Both the position numbers and the translations under genes were made by a program. From positions 754,001 through 818,000 of the forward strand of contig BROG01000043.1 of assembly GCA_030159075.1 (NCBI GenBank): DNA of 64,000 nucleotides, read 5' to 3'. The notes under the pieces are model-generated. The model ran no database searches. It was given only the letters and a program-made list of their open reading frames with translations, and had not been told where the DNA came from. The DNA is from Atrina japonica. Taxonomy: Eukaryota > Mollusca > Bivalvia > Pterioida > Pinnidae. Positions 28,600 through 39,480 of the stretch are shown piece by piece; position 1 is the stretch's first letter, and each line of letters starts with the position of its first letter.

Positions 28600-28770
28600 G
28601 GGGGAAAAGAATCTTACATGATAGGTGGATGTGGACAGGGAAATCTTAAAACCCTCGGGAAAGAACATGAGAATCCAGAACGAGGCTTGATAGTCATGTT
28701 CTTTCTCGAGGGTTTTAAGATTTCCCTGTCTACAACAAACACTCACGTAAGATTCTATTATTCCTGGTTT
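28600..28770. repeat. Foldback hairpin, MITE-like
   Basis: The inner arms are near-perfect: GACAGGGAAATCTTAAAACC at about 28634 pairs with GGTTTTAAGATTTCCCTGTC at about 28712, with a ~24-nt loop. The symmetry extends outward (AAGAATCTTACATGA opposite TCACGTAAGATTCT). Open frames on both strands simply read through the palindrome. Confidence 0.75.
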
Positions 28771-30109
28771 TCCAGAGTTCAATGTTTGTCCAGTGTTTGC
28801 CTTATTGTCGGACATCTTTATTTCATACGTTGTTTATATCTTATTGGAAGGTTAGAGGGATATTTGCGTAAGCATAATCAAATCAATATCTAAAGAGTAG
28901 GTATTATCATGGTGGTGAAAACTTAATATCATAGTTTTGGTCTAAATGTATAAAACTGATATATAGAATGCATTATCGGCATGTACTTTTAAAAATAAAG
29001 AATTCAGTAAATGTAGTAAAAAGTTTGAAATATTGATTAGTTTTACATTAAGAAGAAAGACATTCCAAGTGGTTTCAACTTTAAAAGTAGCATTAAGAGA
29101 TTAGAAACTTATGTGTGAGCAGAATTAGCGTAAAATTTCATTTTCCTAAATGTGAATTAGGTCGATAACTTCTCCATCGTCTGCTAAACTTCCTGTTACA
29201 ACAAGAGTGCATATTGATCGTATGATTAAAATAATCATTAACATTATCGTTGGTGTCATCACAGTTGTTTCTATTATCGTCTTCATTTGTTTCTACAGTA
29301 CATCTATTCTAGACATCCATCTGAGTATCTCCTTTTGAATAGTATTCACCACAATATAAACCTAAACTGCTAGTTTAGTTTGGATTGCGTTTAAAAGTAA
29401 TGTTTATGATGGATAATGCTTGAGTGCTAAAATGTACTTCATTTTGTCTGTGATAAAGCGATGATAATAACATGAATTAAGTTATACAGGAATATATACT
29501 ACACAGGAGGATATATTTAATAACTTGGTCAATGTGATAGAATCACACTTGATTAGGGCTCTATGTTTAAGTTCTTTCTTTAGTACTTTGTAGTTTTATG
29601 ATATCCCCAGTAATTACATCTAGTAATTGATTCGTATCTTGATGGTGTGTGTATTCATTAGACATTGATTTTACATTTGAAATATATGTCACATTTTGCC
29701 TGAATCTTCAAGTTTTGTTTTAATGGTGTTAACATCACACTCAGCAAATTTGTCAGTTGTACGATATCGGCCAATCGCAATAATGTAAGAGGAAATCAGG
29801 TTATACTGAACCTGTTAAATCACGACGATTCTTCCGCGAGTAAAATGAATCCACTTATAAGCGAATACATTCAGCTACGGAAATATGTTGCATTTAAATA
29901 ACAAAATGATGTACTTGGATAAGTTGTATCATTGTATGGATCTTTGATTATACATTACTCCCGATCAGCCTAACGCATTTCATGGCAAACAACCAAGAGA
30001 AACACAAATATACTTAAATCGGGAGATGCTACACTTCTTAAAGCGAGAATTGTGCTATCTTTTCTAGCCTGGCATTGTGTTTCCAAACTTTGCTTACTTT
30101 AATATTGTA
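28771..30109. other. AT-rich non-coding stretch
   Basis: Nothing recognised. Confidence 0.5.
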
Positions 30110-30156
30110 ATTTAAAAGTGATCACATGACAACTTGTCATGTGATCACTTTTAAAT
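30110..30156. repeat. Perfect 23-bp palindrome with a 1-nt centre
   Basis: The left arm is ATTTAAAAGTG followed by ATCACATGACAA; a single C is the centre; the right arm is the exact reverse complement. Symmetry stops abruptly at both edges. I see no poly-T or repeat family around it. Confidence 0.9.
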
Positions 30157-30417
30157 ATTACTGTAGGTATTTCATATTATCAACAGTTGACTTATCTTAG
30201 TTTCATTCAAATTTTATAAATACATGTATTTTTATAATATAACATGTATGTTGCCAAAGCGTGTCTTGATATCAAAACCGTAATTTAAAAAATATATATA
30301 CATTTGCTGTCTAGTTGTCCGCCCACTGAGAATTTCATAAAAGTAAAATGTTATCTGTATTAAACAGAATAATCTACTGTTCCTGTCCTTTTATTTTCAA
30401 CGCTTTTCATAATGATA

Positions 30418-30457
30418 TAAAAAATCTCAGATACCAAAGTATAAATCAATAGAATGA
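30418..30457 (-). mobile_element. Naiad-type element, 40-bp terminal stub
   Basis: It matches only the last ~40 bp of the family (AAAAATCTCAGATACCAAAG then TATAAATCAATAGAATG), then stops and joins ATATATTTCC. Confidence 0.75.
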
Positions 30458-30834
30458 TATATTTCCAGTATCGTAGTATAGATCAAAGAGAATTACTATA
30501 ATTTGCCCCTACAATCTCAATTTAAGATACTGAAATATTATTAAATTGACGTAAAATGCTGTATATTTTTATCCTGTTTATTGCTATAATTTGTAGCCGA
30601 ATAATGATAAAGATCTGTTTAATGTTCACCCGATACGTTAATCAGCAATCATGAATATATCAACTCAGGTAACTTTGCATGCTATAAAATAATTTTAATA
30701 TTGATCGTAAAAATCGTAAACTCATAACATTGTAATACTTCTACATGTAAATAGTCTTTAATGCGTTGATATTAGTGAGAAATCGAAGGTGGAATATCCA
30801 AATTTATTTTCAAACTCACCATTCAAATAAAGAA
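30458..30834. other. AT-rich non-coding stretch
   Basis: Nothing recognised. Confidence 0.5.
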
Positions 30835-30902
30835 AACACACACCTACAAGCACACCCACCCACCTACACACATACACACACACACAAACACACACACACA
30901 CA
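30835..30902. repeat. Imperfect (AC)n microsatellite
   Basis: AC repeats with CCC, CTA and AAAC interruptions. Confidence 0.9.
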
Positions 30903-31585
30903 ATTTTACTGGGAGAAAACTATATATTATAGTCATATAATTATATATTTGTTACACGACTTTTTGAATACTTATCTATTAGATGATTTATTCTCAAAAT
31001 GAAATATTTCAAGATTTCTAATTTTGTCATGTTGAAATATTGAACATATTTCTCAGTGGTACTATTTAATGATACATCTGAGATAAACAACACTGACGGT
31101 TTGATGATGTAAATTAAATGCTATTGATTTGTTTGTTTTATTTGTCTTTTAATTGTTTCTTATCATCTTAAGATCTTGTTTGGCAACATAGAACGATTAT
31201 ATAAAGCTGTCCTATAAACCTTCAAATTATTTTCAATTTTGATAAAAAAAATTGTTTTAAAATTTCCACATTTTTTGTTTATTCAAGTAGCAGACGTATT
31301 TGTTCTATTTCGTGAATAGAAACTCGCCCGCGTAACCAATTTGAAAGGCAGATTCACAAAATGTTGTTTCCTTGCTGATTAAGATATTGGACTAAAATAT
31401 ACATTTGCGTATATCAATTAATGAAACAACACGTATTCGAATATCATGATAGCTATATTTCTTTATCAATCGTCTTATATTGGACTGTATAATAAATTTA
31501 AACTCCATTACATATAAAACGGAGACAAATATATGTAAGTGTCTATATATGTTATCGTATAATGAAGTCTATGGTCTATGGTCTT
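30903..31585. other. AT-rich non-coding stretch
   Basis: Nothing recognised. Confidence 0.5.
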
Positions 31586-31704
31586 TCCATGGCACCTGAT
31601 CCCACCTCTTGGTTTCCAGAGGTCCGTGTTTGTCCATTTTACCTGATTTGTAACTATGTCCTGGACATTCTATTGATTTATACCTTGGTATCTGAAATTT
31701 TTAT
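31586..31704 (+). mobile_element. Naiad-type element, 3' terminal fragment
   Basis: Plus-strand 3' end from CCATGGCACCTGATCCCACC to the terminus TTGGTATCTGAAATTTTTAT. About 120 bp, no coding region. Confidence 0.85.
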
Positions 31705-31849
31705 ATTCTTATCAATTCAAACATGTTTTCATTCTCAGAATGATTTATAAATACATTTAGATTCATTTTGGACATGTATGATACCATTTTTTGTTTCGTA
31801 AGTCTACATCTATGAAGTACGGTAGCTGATTTGTGTCATTTCGTTGTTT

Positions 31850-32270
31850 CGACCTTTAGCCCCGAAAGGACGACATTTAGTGCCTCTTAATTCTCGACTT
31901 CTCGTTGTTTCGCCCCGAATGGACGATATTTTATTTTCTTAAAATAAAAAAAAAAAATAAAATCTCGACCTTTCGGGGCAAAACAAAGAAAGGTCGCCAA
32001 TTGGGAATTACTAAAATTTGTCCTTTCGAGGCGAAACAACGAAAGGTCGCCGATTAAGAAAAATGAAATCTCGACCTTTCGGGCGAAACAACAAAAGGTC
32101 GCCAATTAAGAAGTACTACATCTCGTCCTAGAGAAATAAAATCTCAACCTTTCGGACCCAAATAACGAAAGGTCGACGATTAACAAAAATAAAATCTCGA
32201 ACTTTCGGCGGAATACAACGAAAGGTCGCCAATTAAGAAGTACTAAATCTCCTACTTTCGGGACAAAAAA
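31850..32270. repeat. Tandem array of short hairpins, ~52-bp spacing
   Basis: Repeated pairs of CGACCTTTCGGGGCGAAAC and CGAAAGGTCGCCAATTAAG form complementary stems (CGACCTTTCG against CGAAAGGTCG). They are separated by ATTAAGAAGTACTAAATCTC linkers. The right arms recur at about 31989, 32041, 32093, 32168 and 32220. A-rich tracts flank the array at about 31948 and 32283-32360. No coding capacity. Confidence 0.8.
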
Positions 32271-32860
32271 AGAGAAAAAAACTGAGAAAAAAAAAAAATA
32301 ATAAAAAACCAAAAAAAAAAAAAAACAAACCCAAAAATAATAATAATAAAAAAACAAACAAACAAAATTTATTTAGATTTAGGAATGTATTGAGGTTAAC
32401 TTGGTCTTGTATTATACCACATTTTGTTTCGGAAGTCTGATGACGTCTTATTGGCAGACACGGTTTTTGAGCAATTGTTTTGACTTTTTTTAAGCAAAAC
32501 TTCAATTTTGATATTATATTAATTATATTCTACCCGAGTTTTATATACATGCATATTGCACGAAATTGTGTTCAATAGAGAAGGAACAAGTCAATGGTCA
32601 AAAATATTTTAACGATCATCCAATTTGATATTTTATAAAAACATACAATAAGTTTTAGAATATCTAACGGCAATCTAATCGTATGCAAACATTTTCACAA
32701 ACCTACACGGATATACCTTCATTCTTAAAATGAGACTTCTACAATAGATAACCTTGAAATTTAGACAAAAGAGAAATCGTGTGTCATTTTCATAAAGCAA
32801 CATCTTTCCAAACCTTTCGATATTGTTGTTGATATTAAAATGGTTGATCCTTTTCAAATT
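32271..32860. other. A-rich then AT-rich non-coding stretch
   Basis: An A-rich segment with AATAAT and AAAC runs to about 32370, then nothing recognised. Confidence 0.5.
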
Positions 32861-32950
32861 GATGATGACGATGATGATAAAGATGATGATGAATGATGAG
32901 GAGGAGCATGTGATGATGATGATGATGATGATGAATGTGAGGAGGAGGAT
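32861..32950. repeat. Imperfect (GAT)n microsatellite
   Basis: GAT repeats with GAG and AAT interruptions. Confidence 0.9.
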
Positions 32951-33285
32951 TCGAACTTTATATTAATATATTCTAATATACGTAATGCAAGTTGTATTGA
33001 TAAAAATGGCCTTATGCTATATACATAGTACTATGCTTTATTGATTCAAAAGTGATAAAACTAACAATATAACTGTAAACTGTATTGATTGTAATATTTG
33101 TTCTAATTTTACATTGACTCTCTTATCATATTTCTTGACAAAAAAATAATAAAAAATACAGAAAAAGACAAACCCTTGTAGTTACCATAATCAGAAAGGA
33201 TGGTAAGATAATTCCTGGTAAATTCTATGAAAACTGTTATTTTAAATTCAGATTTTGAAGTTATGGATGTAACTTGATCTACAAA

Positions 33286-33345
33286 TATTATAAACATAAT
33301 ACCAAAGTTATAATGCTCAAGACGATATCGTTTAAAATGTTTATT
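33286..33345 (+). repeat. Dispersed repeat family V, short copy
   Basis: AAATATTATAAACATAATAC then CAAAGTTATAATGCTCAAGA. The match is lost after the CGATATCG segment. Confidence 0.65.
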
Positions 33346-33522
33346 ACAAAAATCAATACCTATGCGTGTATATAACTGTAACAGGTGTTACATTCTCATG
33401 AGTAGCATCTTTGTCATTTATATATTGCTTCATTAGTTAGATAAAAGGGATAAAAGGAATTGTAAATCTATGTAGTCGGATAAAAAAAAATAATATCTCA
33501 GCATTTTTTTATTTGTTGATAA

Positions 33523-33550
33523 GTTTTTTTACTTTTTTTCCCGTTTACAG
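33523..33550 (+). promoter_or_regulatory. Predicted 3' splice site upstream of the GPCR gene
   Basis: A long pyrimidine tract (TTTTTTTACTTTTTTTCCCG) is followed by TTTACAG. The downstream 370 bp reach the receptor start without another strong acceptor, so the coding exon probably begins at 33551 and the gene has an upstream non-coding exon. The leader contains upstream ATGs, including a five-codon reading frame at 33553-33570, which could dampen translation. Confidence 0.55.
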
Positions 33551-33920
33551 GTATGGCTGGCGATCGATAATGACTGGGATTTAATCAACAATAAATGCTG
33601 TGTGTTTAATCAAGAGATTTTTAATTACTGTAACATTCCTATATAACGCATTTGAAGAGAGGTAGGATACACTTGGAGGAAATCACTACGTATCACTTGA
33701 TGATGTAAAAACCTTATTACAAATATAGAAATGCGGATAATTGATAAAGTGACTTTGAATTATAATTGATAAAGAGTAAATTAGAATGGAGAAATTGTTT
33801 TCGCAACGAACAACAAAGAGTTATCCATGCAATATAATTAAATCAAATCGAATTTAATTTCGAAACATTTTTAAAGGGATAAATCCGTTAGAATCAGTGG
33901 TAATCAGTTCAAGTCCAAAA

Positions 33921-35159
33921 ATGGCGGATATTTTGTACGGAAACTCGTCTAATCAGTCTTTGGATTACTACTACGTAGACTGTCCCGATAACGATACAAA
34001 AAACAATACTTTCCAACCACCACATGAAGTCAACGCTTTGACAATTTTCCTTGTTGCCTCGTATTCGATCATTTTTCTTGTCGGCATAGCAGGAAATGGT
34101 CTAGTCATATACATTGTTTTGAGATTTGCCAAAATGAAAACCGTAACGAACTTGTATTTACTCAACTTGGCTATTTCAGATGCTCTATTTCTTACAAGTT
34201 TGCCGTTTCTTATCGTAACGACAATATTACGACATTGGATATTTGGAATGGCAATGTGTAAAATGTATTTTGTTTTGTTTTCAATTAACTTATTTACAAG
34301 CGTTTTTCAACTGACGGCATTGAGCGCTGATAGATATCTAGCTGTTTGTCATCCCGTGAGATCTAGCAGATATAGAAATACGACAATAGCTTTCTTCATC
34401 TGCCTGTGTATGTGGTCAGTGTCATTTATTGTAATGTTGCCGATTATCATGTATTCCACCACAATATCTCACCCGATGGTTCCTGATATAGAATCCTGTA
34501 CAATCCAGTGGCCAGAAGGACAGGCTATTCCACCTGATAAAGCATTTACGTGGTACACATTTTTGTTGGGCTTTGCTGTCCCTGTCTCTCTAATATCTGT
34601 ACTTTATTTATCCGTTATCCTTCGGTTACGACATGTTGGACCGGCCATAAAGTCTAAAGAGAAAAAAAGATCTCACAGAAAAGTCACAAGAATGGTTTTG
34701 GCAGTGATTTCCGTGTATATCATTTGTTGGTTGCCATACTGGGTATATCAAATAAATCTTACTTTCCAAGCCCCACATTCCAAACGCCAGGAGTGGGAAG
34801 TATTTCTCCTCCATGGATTTACAACACTGACAATGTGGAATAGCATGATGAATCCATTGTTGTATGCTTTTTTGAGTGAAAATTTTCGAAGAAGTTTTGT
34901 CAAAGCGTTTAAATGTATGTCTTCTCAGGACATTAACAAAAGCCTGTGCAATGAAAATAGCATATTTCCTAAAAGTAGTCACAAACGGAATACATCGCGA
35001 CAAGAACCACCGACAAAAGCTGAGAAATACGAAATGACAACTATGATAACGTCAGCAGATAATGGAGGAAATCAGAAAAACGGAAGTGTAAGTTCTGTAA
35101 ATGAGGGAAATGGAATGTATGTTGATAAGGAAAGTCAAACACTTCAAGAAGACGTTTAG
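33921..35159 (+). CDS. Class A GPCR, allatostatin-C/somatostatin receptor-like
   Basis: A 412-residue seven-transmembrane peptide receptor. I chose the ATG at 33921 (AAAAATGG context); the frame opens slightly earlier, but only with a GTG. The N-terminus has four N-glycosylation sequons (N8, N11, N24, N28) and no signal peptide. Landmarks: GNGLV in TM1 (N59), LAISD in TM2 (D87), C113 paired with C193 in the second extracellular loop, DRY 137-139, W165 in TM4, CWLP 269-272 in TM6, NPLLY 311-315 in TM7, and C332 as a possible palmitoylation site. ESCTIQWPE, then LRLRHVGP and KSKEKKRSHRKVTRMV at TM5-TM6, match the AstC-R/SSTR family. At position 3.32, Asp in vertebrate somatostatin and opioid receptors, the residue is Phe120, consistent with the protostome AstC branch. 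The Ser/Thr-rich tail ends in EDV. It probably couples to Gi/o at the plasma membrane (family inference). No introns interrupt the coding region. Confidence 0.92.
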   Translation: MADILYGNSSNQSLDYYYVDCPDNDTKNNTFQPPHEVNALTIFLVASYSIIFLVGIAGNGLVIYIVLRFAKMKTVTNLYLLNLAISDALFLTSLPFLIVTTILRHWIFGMAMCKMYFVLFSINLFTSVFQLTALSADRYLAVCHPVRSSRYRNTTIAFFICLCMWSVSFIVMLPIIMYSTTISHPMVPDIESCTIQWPEGQAIPPDKAFTWYTFLLGFAVPVSLISVLYLSVILRLRHVGPAIKSKEKKRSHRKVTRMVLAVISVYIICWLPYWVYQINLTFQAPHSKRQEWEVFLLHGFTTLTMWNSMMNPLLYAFLSENFRRSFVKAFKCMSSQDINKSLCNENSIFPKSSHKRNTSRQEPPTKAEKYEMTTMITSADNGGNQKNGSVSSVNEGNGMYVDKESQTLQEDV

Positions 35160-35505
35160 ATGTACATAAGTTAAGAATATAGTGTAATATCGTTCTATCA
35201 TTATACATAAGTGATTTATTTCAAAAACAGAAATGTATATTAAAATGAAATATTATTTATGAAAATCAAATTTTCACTGTCTTGAACTTTGTAATCAGTA
35301 TTCATGAGGCGATACTGCATTTTATTTCTGTGCATGTGTAGATATCCATATGTTTCACAACCACAAACAGAAATAATGTATACACCAGTAAGTATCAACT
35401 GCAATCGCATAATAAATCAATTTTTGTCTATTTATTCATACACATACATTTACACACACATATTTCAAAATATGATTACACATACGTTTCTATCGACAAA
35501 ATTAC

Positions 35506-35511
35506 AATAAA
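35506..35511 (+). promoter_or_regulatory. Candidate polyadenylation signal of the GPCR gene
   Basis: The first AATAAA about 350 bp past the stop codon. Another AAATAAA occurs near 35546. Confidence 0.45.
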
Positions 35512-37568
35512 GAGAATTGTGGGCTAAAACAAAATGCTTCAAAAAAATAAATCCGTTTAATGCGCAAATTTTTGTATTTTTCGGACAACATTACAGGGAA
35601 TTAAACATGCTAGCTTCTCGAATATCATAATCTTGTAAAGCAGCTTCTTTTGATATCAGTGATGAAATACACCTCTTAATATGTTGCAAATCTCGGAAAT
35701 TGGATCTATCTATTTGTTACAAATCAAGTAACTTGAAATCATCGTGTATACATAAATATTTTATTAAATGCAATATTATCAACAACAAGGCTATATTTGC
35801 GTCATCTCTCTCTCTCTGTCTCTCTCTGTCTCTCTCTCTCTTGCATCGCCAGATAATATCTGTAGAATCTTCAAATATACATTTTTGTTTTTTTCAAGAG
35901 TTTTGATATTTAATTCGAAAGAGTAACAATTTAATCATTTTTATCAGATGGAAACAGACAACAATTTACTACAATCCGGCATGGAAAAATGGTAGCATCT
36001 AATCTCAAACACGTACATGAAGACATGCAAGCTGTCTTGGTCAATAAGATAGAACTGAGGTTGCAGTTAATTCTATTCTATATTCTGTTTCGTTATCTCT
36101 GAAACTGATACAAAAACATTCCATACCAAACTTTAACCGTTATATTATCGTTTTCTCCTAAGAATGATCGAGATAACAATGAAAAAAAGACAAAAACAGT
36201 GGACGCAATTGATGACAAAATATAGAAAAGGAATTGGTTGTATGACAAATCCCCGTTGTTTTCTCACCTTGTATCTACCGCTAAGGAATGTTGCTGAGAC
36301 AGTTGTCTATATACTTAATTGTTACAGTTTTCAAATTGTATAATAAACTTGTGATGCATCACTACTTTTGTATATGTTATTTAATTTTTGTTGACGACTA
36401 AAAGAAATGTTCAGAAACCATCATATCGATAAAGTATTCTAAGACAATCCGGAGACTAAACTATCTAGAGATTTTATGTCTCACCATCGACACTCCTCCT
36501 TATAAGATTGTTCAATATTGGATAAAGTGTTACAAACACATTGACGCACCGGGGGAAAGCTTTCCAACACGGATGTTGATGCAATCTAGATAACAGTTTT
36601 CCAATGATTATCTGTTTAGATATTAAATGAATGAGTAGATCCGTGATACACCTTGATATGATTCCTTTACCCATAGATATATTGCGAATGTTTCTGTTCT
36701 ACTGGTTATAGTATTTGACAATGACTTACAATGGTTATCTCCAATGTTGTGTTGACTTGTAACTATATAGTCTAGTTATTTATATTTAAACTAATTGTCT
36801 ATGAAAAATATGTATTTATGTTAACTTTATTGGAATGTACATGGTTTTTTGTATGCTACTTACAAACGGTATCTTATATAATTTTAAGTAATTTTGTTAT
36901 CTCACTTGGCTCAAAACGGTCACATCGCGCAGAATGTCTTAGTATTGTCCCTTCTATATCATGTATATATCGTTACATTTTTGAGCATTCGTTTTACAAC
37001 ACTTTATACACACACTGGATTTCAAGACAGCAATCTGATAAGTTAAGTTCTTGTGTTTTATTTTATATGACTTCAACTGAACATAACTTTCACTACGGAT
37101 AAATTCAATTCCATTATGAATAGCATATTTCAAACACATTCTTTAAATACCCGGGATTCGTTTATCTATACTTTTACCATAACTTGTGTTGTTATACCAC
37201 TCTCAAGTGGTGATATAAACGACGCTGCAGTTAGTTAACAAAAGGGTGAATAAATCTCAATGGCCGAGCCCGATCTACTATTGTAATAAAATGTTTGTAC
37301 ATGAAGTTGCGTCAGACTAGTTGTCGGTGGACAAATGTTGGCGATTGAAGTGATTGGAGGGAAAATAGTCCTTCATTGAAGTCTCTTACAATGTTGGGTT
37401 TCCTACCTATAGAATATTAATGTAATCTGGAGACTGAAGCGACGTACAAGTTTGACACGATCATAGGATTCCGAACCCGATAGTGTCTAGACGTGATGTA
37501 GGCTAATAGTCCGTAGTATCCTATACCAATCAGCGGGTTTCAGTAATGATAGAAACAGATTCAACAAC
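35512..37568. other. AT-rich non-coding stretch
   Basis: A short (CT)n tract lies at 35805-35841. Nothing else recognised. Confidence 0.5.
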
Positions 37569-37712
37569 TCATGTAATTTGATTATCATGTTTATCTAACT
37601 CTCTTTACTTAATTTTAAAATTTTGAAAAGACACACAGTAAACCTCCTGTCTTTTCAAATTTTGAAAATTAACTAACTCGAGTAAGATAAAGATGGTAAT
37701 CAGCTTACATTT
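37569..37712. repeat. Foldback hairpin with ~65-bp arms
   Basis: The inner arms TTTTGAAAAGACA and TGTCTTTTCAAA are separated by about 14 nt. Symmetry continues outward through TTTATCTAACTC against AACTCGAGTAAGATAAA, and GATTATCATG against GATGGTAATC. No coding capacity; probably a foldback element or MITE. Confidence 0.75.
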
Positions 37713-37911
37713 AATGAGCGATTCATTAATATGGCCATACTTAATATGTACTATATGTCTTCATATTTCAGTCTGTTTTGAATAATGTATATGGAATTTA
37801 TATATTTTGTGATGTAAAGAAATATACATATACCAAATGAATTAAGTGTATGATATATCATAATGATAAAACGGTAGGTCTGTATATCATCTATAGATAT
37901 TATGTCAGTTT

Positions 37912-37912
<1 letters not shown>
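37713..37912. other. AT-rich spacer
   Basis: Nothing recognised. Confidence 0.4.

Positions 37913-37958
<46 letters not shown>
37913..37958. repeat. (CT)n microsatellite
   Basis: Pure CT run. Confidence 0.95.
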
Positions 37959-37961
<3 letters not shown>

Positions 37962-38500
37962 ATAATATTTAAGGAAATGAATGTATTGAATTAGTATATT
38001 TTTCTGTCTGTGTAATCATTGTGGAAAATAAAACTGACATTAATACGTTTTAGTTGTTGGATTATTTCATACTAATGGATCTGGAGTTTCTGATATCCAT
38101 TGGTATAAGCCAGGATGTCTCTATGTGTGATTTTATATTTTTCGATCTGGCGAGAGAATAATATAATCTAGATGGAATTTGAATATCACTCACTTTTTAT
38201 CCACCGTCCATAATTAAATATAAACCCATATTAAATGCACACGCATAATTATTTCCTTTCAAACAGAGTTGATAAGATGTATGTGTAACAGATAGAACGC
38301 AACAATGTCCTTGATAAAAACGAGATCAGCCTATCCCAGGTTCGAGTATGGTAATCTAAGGGCGAAAGATTAGCAATTTAGGATTTGTTACTCGGTATAA
38401 GAGACCTGTTATGTTGTCCCAACCGATGTATACTGTGTTGCACACTTGAAAACACCATTCGATTTGCTTTTCCCCTTTTATTTATTTTTGGTAGTTTCAT
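37959..38500. other. AT-rich non-coding stretch
   Basis: Nothing recognised. Confidence 0.5.
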
Positions 38501-38702
38501 TAGTTATTTACGCCACACTCAACAATTTTCCAGTGATATGGTGGCAGCCAGTTTTTAATGATGGGGAAGAGGACCCTGGTTAAAATGTACCCAAGAAGAG
38601 ACCACCGATTTTCTACAAGTAAACACAAAATTTCACACAAAATCAAGTTTGGTTCCAGCTGGGCTAGAATTTACACTGACAAGAGATGAGAGATTTCATG
38701 TT
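38501..38702 (-). mobile_element. tRNA-derived SINE, minus orientation, decayed head
   Basis: The body of the 4289 SINE family in reverse (TTTACGCCACACTCAACAAT, GATATGGTGGCAGCCAGTTT). It runs on through GACAAGAGATGAGAG towards the tRNA-like part, which is lost. Confidence 0.7.
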
Positions 38703-39224
38703 TCTCTTTTTTTGTAATTATACATCAATCTAAGTAAAAAAAAGAATTGTTTTGGAAAAACAGCAAATGGACCTTTAAACAAACATTGTGATATAGCAGA
38801 TCGATGTTTTGTATCCAGATCTTGTAACATCAACGTTCATTTTGATGCCTTCAATATATACATTTATACATAATGAAAAAGTACGTACTCAGATGCAAAA
38901 CGAAAATTGTACTTTAGCATGTCACATATACCTTTGAGGTTACCATATCGACAAAGGGATACTTTTAACAGGACATCAAACTTTAGAAAACATTTTCCGT
39001 GTATCTGACTGGTTATTGATGTCCTGTACATGTGATTAGAAGGAAAACATACAGTGAAACCATCCCTATAAGCATAACATCGTTTTTCCACTCTGATTAG
39101 GATTTTCCCCTCTAGGTACATTTGCACTTTCATGTTTGTCTTCTATGTTTGCTCGTATCTGTTAAATTTTTATCGTTGAAAATGCCTTAAGCGGCATTTG
39201 CTATGTTTACCAAAAATTATTTCA
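38703..39224. other. AT-rich non-coding stretch
   Basis: Nothing recognised. Confidence 0.5.
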
Positions 39225-39480
39225 ATTGTTTCTACTTTTACTACTTGTACCTGCTGTAACAAATATGAGTTATACACAGGCATAAAGAATAATATTCGTA
39301 TATTTATTGTGAAAATAGAAAGGTTGGGTTAATCAAGTGCAAAACATGGGTTTTCCATGCAATTTTAACAAAGTATATAGGAATTTAATCATCTTTATGC
39401 CTGTGTATATCTTTTTATGTTATTGTATATAAATCTAAGTAGTAAAACAGTAGAAAAAAAAAGAAAAAAAAAACACAGCT
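39225..39480 (+). repeat. Dispersed repeat family U, copy 1
   Basis: It begins CTACTTTTACTACTTGTACC and ends with AAATCTAAGTAGTAAAACAG before an A-rich run. An 18-bp perfect inverted pair inside it (TATACACAGGCATAAAGA and TCTTTATGCCTGTGTATA, ~105 bp apart) suggests a foldback origin. Homologues lie at 55575 (-) and 63262 (+). Confidence 0.7.

Noticed and set aside
28522..28893. Two overlapping ~100-codon open frames on opposite strands with similar peptides
   Set aside because: They are similar because both read through the same foldback palindrome.
31586..31704. SECIS element in the Naiad 3' end
   Set aside because: A hairpin exists (ACCTCTTGG against CCAGAGGT), but I could not place the TGA/GA quartet and apical AA of a SECIS with confidence. 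Left for a dedicated predictor.
33897..33920. Eight extra N-terminal residues of the receptor
   Set aside because: That start is a GTG. The ATG at 33921 has a good context and gives a normal receptor N-terminus.
34626..35003. A 125-codon open frame antisense to the GPCR
   Set aside because: It is a shadow of the receptor coding sequence with no independent support.
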